Position numbers and translations under genes: made by a program. The notes under the pieces are model-generated. The model was not told where the DNA came from and made no database searches. It worked only from the letters and a program-made list of their open reading frames with translations. From Secundilactobacillus angelensis (lineage in GTDB: Bacteria > Bacillota > Bacilli > Lactobacillales > Lactobacillaceae): 64,000 nucleotides of DNA. The stretch spans positions 1-64,000 of the forward strand of contig NZ_JAAXLJ010000004.1 in NCBI RefSeq assembly GCF_012641075.1. Direction: 5' to 3'. Shown here piece by piece: positions 61,020 to 64,000 of the stretch; the first letter of the stretch is position 1; every line of letters begins with the position of its first letter.

Positions 61020-62180
61020 TTATTTAACTGCAGCAATACCTTGTTTCAAACGGTTCAGCCCATCCATCAAGCGTTCTTTAGGACAAGCCACGTTCATGCG
61101 GAGAAATTCACGGCCATCGCCACCGTATACCGTCCCATCTGAAAGATACAGACCGGTTTCTTTTCGAATAAATTGTTCCAGCTTGTCTGACGGCATGCCA
61201 ACTTCACTCGTATCTAGCCAAATCAGATAAGTCGCGTCCCCTGCCACAGTCTTCACACCGGGGATGCTCTCTGCCACAAACTTAGCGACGGTCTGCTTGT
61301 TATCTTCGACGTAGGCGCGTAACTCATGGACCCATTGATGTCCTTGAGTGTAAGCGGCAATCGTTGCTGGCACAGCGAATGAATTAGGCTCCGCTAACTC
61401 ATCCGTATTTAGCCCACGATTAACCACCGCACGTAATGCCTCATTGGGAATAATCACCGTCGCAGCATGCAAGGCAGCAACGTTAAAGGTCTTACTTGGC
61501 GAAACCGTAGTCACACTATTCTGCGCGTTAGTTTGGTTCACGGAAGCAAACGGAACATACCCCTTATCCGGCGCGGTAATATCGCCGTGAATCTCATCGG
61601 ATAAGACCACCACATGGTGTTTAGCCGCCAGTTCGCCGATACGGGCTAAGGCCTCCGCTGACCAGATCATCCCAACTGGGTTATGGGGATTACATAAAAT
61701 CATCATGGTCGTCAACGGTTCCGCCATTTTAGCTTCTAAGTCTTCCCAGTCAATGTGGTACGTATCTTGGTCATCCAAGACGAGATCACTGGAAAGCACG
61801 TGGCGTCCGTTGTTCAAAATCGAATTATAGAAAATGTTATAGACGGGCGCTTGAATCAAGACGTTGTCACCAACGTTGGTCAACCGTCTCACGCTGGACG
61901 AAATCGTCGGCACAACTCCAGTCGCAAAAATCATCCAGTCGGTCTCAGGCCGCCAGTCATGCTCCTGTTCATACCACGACTGCACTGCATCAAAGTAGGC
62001 TTGTGGTACTTCTTCATAACCAAAAATCCCATTATCAGCTTTTTCTTGAATCGCCGACACAATTGCGGGTAAGGTCCGAAAGTCCATATCCGCCACCCAC
62101 ATGGGCAGTTCGTTATCTTTAACGTCCCACTTCACGGAGTTGGTATGTCGCCGATCAATTAATTCTGAAAAGTTTGTCAT
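61020..62180 (-). CDS. MalY/PatB-type aminotransferase (cystathionine beta-lyase)
   Basis: 386 aa fold-type I PLP enzyme. N-terminal FSELIDRRHTNSVKWD and WVADMDF are typical of MalY/PatB; CNPHNPVG and VLSDEIHGDI bind PLP and SPSKTFN contains the Schiff-base Lys. Cleaves cystathionine/cysteine C-S bonds. Starts within the stop of the upstream gene (ATGA). Confidence 0.92.
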   Translation of the reverse strand: MTNFSELIDRRHTNSVKWDVKDNELPMWVADMDFRTLPAIVSAIQEKADNGIFGYEEVPQAYFDAVQSWYEQEHDWRPETDWMIFATGVVPTISSSVRRLTNVGDNVLIQAPVYNIFYNSILNNGRHVLSSDLVLDDQDTYHIDWEDLEAKMAEPLTTMMILCNPHNPVGMIWSAEALARIGELAAKHHVVVLSDEIHGDITAPDKGYVPFASVNQTNAQNSVTTVSPSKTFNVAALHAATVIIPNEALRAVVNRGLNTDELAEPNSFAVPATIAAYTQGHQWVHELRAYVEDNKQTVAKFVAESIPGVKTVAGDATYLIWLDTSEVGMPSDKLEQFIRKETGLYLSDGTVYGGDGREFLRMNVACPKERLMDGLNRLKQGIAAVK

Positions 62181-63028
62181 GCCGTTTTCCTCCTCACATT
62201 GATTTTAATAGCCGACTTGTCAATGTCTGGATCATCCATAATCACTTCACCAATAGCCGGTGCGTTAATCACGCCGTTAACGGGATTCTTCACACTATCG
62301 ATGGTCGTAATGATATCGGCGTTAATATACGTGCAGTATTCGAAGGCCAAATCGGTATTGACGAGTGAACAGTTCTCAAGTGTTAGATCATCCACGTAAC
62401 ACAGCCCTTGATCACTTTCAATCCAACAGTTCACAAAACGAATGTGTTTCGAGTTCCAAGCCAAATATTCGCCAACAAAGGTGGAATCGTAAACCGTTAC
62501 GTTGTCGCAGTTCCAAAACGCATCGTGGGTTTCAAAGGTTGAATCATGAACTTCGATGTTTTTGCTGCCGTCAAAGGCATAGTTGCCGCTCAACTTAAGG
62601 TGGTCAACCACCACGTTCTCGCAATTCTTGCCAAAGTAATCACCCGTGGCGGTAATGTTATCCAGCTTAACGTCATTGCACCACCATAGCGTTTCGGCAG
62701 CGTTACTCATGGTAATATTGGACAACTCCGCGTGGTCAATGTGCCGGAACGTCTTAGTCGCTTCAATCATCACGTTATCCATCTTTAGATTTTTGGTATA
62801 CCAGATCCCTGCGTGGGCTTCCAGCTTCAGCGTACTGCGTGAAACATTAATATCATCCGCATACCACAATGGGTATTTCCACTTAAAAATATTGTGTTCG
62901 ATATTCAGATGTTTCCCGTGTTTCAGTGGCGATTCGCCATTTTGAAACGTACTGTTTCTTATGTTGAGGTCGTGAGCCTTAAACAATGCTCGTTCGCCTT
63001 CAAAGACTCGCTGATTAATTTCTTTCAC
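62177..63028 (-). CDS. DUF3737 family protein, beta-helix-like
   Basis: 283 aa built of repeating roughly 20-residue turns with N/D-x-x-hydrophobic periodicity (NLKMDNVMIEATKTF, DHAELSNITMSNAAE, DNVTVYDSTFVGEY), typical of a right-handed beta-helix. GTG start with GAAGG upstream. Overlaps the aminotransferase start by 4 bp. Function unknown; genes of this family often neighbour cysteine/methionine enzymes. Confidence 0.85.
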   Translation of the reverse strand: MKEINQRVFEGERALFKAHDLNIRNSTFQNGESPLKHGKHLNIEHNIFKWKYPLWYADDINVSRSTLKLEAHAGIWYTKNLKMDNVMIEATKTFRHIDHAELSNITMSNAAETLWWCNDVKLDNITATGDYFGKNCENVVVDHLKLSGNYAFDGSKNIEVHDSTFETHDAFWNCDNVTVYDSTFVGEYLAWNSKHIRFVNCWIESDQGLCYVDDLTLENCSLVNTDLAFEYCTYINADIITTIDSVKNPVNGVINAPAIGEVIMDDPDIDKSAIKINVRRKTA

Positions 63029-63162
63029 AATCGTTACCTTCTCAATTTATTTCGTATAGTATATTTTAGTTTTAATTCTCGAAGTTGTCTAATCAACATC
63101 AAGCTGTCTTAATCATACAACCTTAGAGTAGGTTTAACGCAAGTGAATTTATAGTGAAAACG

Positions 63163-63212
63163 ATAAAAAGTTCAACAACTGCCAACACACGCCAATGACA
63201 GTTATCGAACTT
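63163..63212 (-). terminator. Terminator of the SDR gene
   Basis: AAGTTC..AACTG pairs with CAGTT..GAACTT (three-base internal mismatches), followed by TTTAT on the minus strand. Confidence 0.7.
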
Positions 63213-63220
63213 ATTTAAGG

Positions 63221-64000
63221 CTATTTATTCTTTGTCAAAGCATTCACCAGAAAACTCATGCTTTCGTGATAAATGCTAGGATGATTCCGTGCCAGCCGTG
63301 ACAGCAGGCGGTCTGCAATACTGTAGTAATACCGCCGTTTAGGATGGCGTTCGGTGGCAGCACGGTAAAAGACTTTTGCCAGGTCTTTAGCCGTAGCTTC
63401 TGAGGTGTTCAGCATTCCACCCAGCAACTTTCGGGTGGCGTCAGTCAAGGTGGTGTACGGTGAATCTGGTTTTAAATTGTCACTGACGTTATCCATGGCA
63501 ATGTCCAACCAGGATGATTCCGTGCCACCTGGCGCAACGATCACCGAACGCAAGCCAAACTGACGAATTTCGGTGTCCAACACATCAGACCAGACGTTTA
63601 ATCCGCGCTTCGTCACGTAATACCAACCGCCCAGTGGTGAATAGACGTCACCGCCAATTGAAGAATTGTTGACGATTCGGCCGGAGCCTTGTTGGCGCAT
63701 TTGCGGCAGCACTAATTTTGTCAGTTCAGAGGCACCGACTAGATTAGTCTCCAGTTGCTTGTGAACCTTCTCCACGCTGACTTCTTCCAACGGTCCAAAT
63801 TCACCATAACCAGCGTTGTTTAACAAAACATCTACCCGCAAACCATCGGCTAAGGCATCTTTGACGAATTGCAGTCGTGAATCGGCATCCGTCACATCCA
63901 AGTACAGGGGATGAATAACCGAACCCGTGGGAATTTTCTCAACTCGTCTTGCACCGGCATAAACTTCCCAGCCATGTTGCGCAAATAGTTGTGTGGCTGC
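63221..64000 (-). CDS. Short-chain dehydrogenase, 5' end cut by the window
   Basis: 260 codons visible; the frame is open through base 64000, upstream of the internal Met at 63901. LNNAGYGEFG, NNSSIGGDVYSPLGGWYYVTKRGLNVWSD (Ser, Tyr, Lys of the SDR active site) and IVAPGGTESS are present. The missing part holds the cofactor motif. Related to the NADP-dependent oxidoreductases of the 11-beta-HSD/YusZ type like the SDR at 44217. Confidence 0.9.
   Translation of the reverse strand, partial: AATQLFAQHGWEVYAGARRVEKIPTGSVIHPLYLDVTDADSRLQFVKDALADGLRVDVLLNNAGYGEFGPLEEVSVEKVHKQLETNLVGASELTKLVLPQMRQQGSGRIVNNSSIGGDVYSPLGGWYYVTKRGLNVWSDVLDTEIRQFGLRSVIVAPGGTESSWLDIAMDNVSDNLKPDSPYTTLTDATRKLLGGMLNTSEATAKDLAKVFYRAATERHPKRRYYYSIADRLLSRLARNHPSIYHESMSFLVNALTKNK

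Overview
The window looks like chromosomal DNA of a lactobacillus, probably a heterofermentative species of the brevis/buchneri/collinoides type. The clearest pointers are a LacS lactose carrier with a C-terminal EIIA domain, a split LacL/LacM beta-galactosidase, a near-twin of the (R)-specific, Mg-dependent alcohol dehydrogenase known from L. brevis and L. kefiri, a choline/carnitine acyltransferase-like protein, two T-box leaders, and strong AGGAGG-type ribosome binding sites. I see no rRNA, tRNA, CRISPR array, prophage or intact insertion sequence. The last gene (an SDR dehydrogenase) runs off the right end.

Layout. 0-13 kb is carbon metabolism: lacS, ppdK with its presumed CcpN-type regulator, aldo/keto reductases, the alcohol dehydrogenase, an orphan AP2-domain protein and lacL-lacM, with cre-like sites at lacS, ppdK and lacL. 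13-29.5 kb is mixed housekeeping and transport: DMT and AEC carriers, AlkD-like repair, DUF554, isochorismatase fold, T-box-controlled ketopantoate reductase, FabK-like reductase, deformylase, FAD-linked oxidase, LCP protein, an APC permease behind a Phe-codon leader peptide, and a GntR-ABC operon. 29.6-31.3 kb and 34.6-36.8 kb are gene-poor but full of RNA-like hairpins, several with CTCC/CCCC loops, and they flank a tandem pair of secreted matrixin-like proteases. 36.8-46 kb holds yaaA, a TetR regulator, ThrE, an AI-2E-family protein, cytochrome b5-like and NhaC (Tyr-type T-box) genes and a redox operon. 46-53 kb is a FecCD-type iron/siderophore ABC operon, ahpCF and a small envelope-stress operon. 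53-64 kb has a UvrA paralogue, a type I toxin-antitoxin-like locus, an Lsa-type ABC-F gene with an attenuator leader, uppP, an Fe-S-type protein, a MalY/PatB aminotransferase and DUF3737.

The most unusual content is non-coding. Two families of 95-230 nt hairpin repeats (type I: eight copies including a tandem triplet and a truncated one; type II: two copies) lie 3' of genes, on the sense strand; most start within about 35 nt of the stop codon and some overlap it. Their ends and apices are conserved, while the middle of the arms differs from copy to copy yet stays self-complementary. Imperfect pairs are mostly G-U when read in the gene's direction, and would be A-C on the other strand. This points to a family of 3'-UTR RNA structures. 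Other RNA candidates are a four-way-junction fold at 50.1 kb, a cluster of hairpins with CTCCAA loops near 30 kb, a two-copy small RNA (30.5 and 36.6 kb), a Phe-run leader peptide attenuator at 26.3 kb, and the toxin-antitoxin locus at 55.8-56.4 kb with a second, apparently orphan antitoxin copy. All functional statements come from reading the sequence and from recalled family knowledge; no search or folding program was run.
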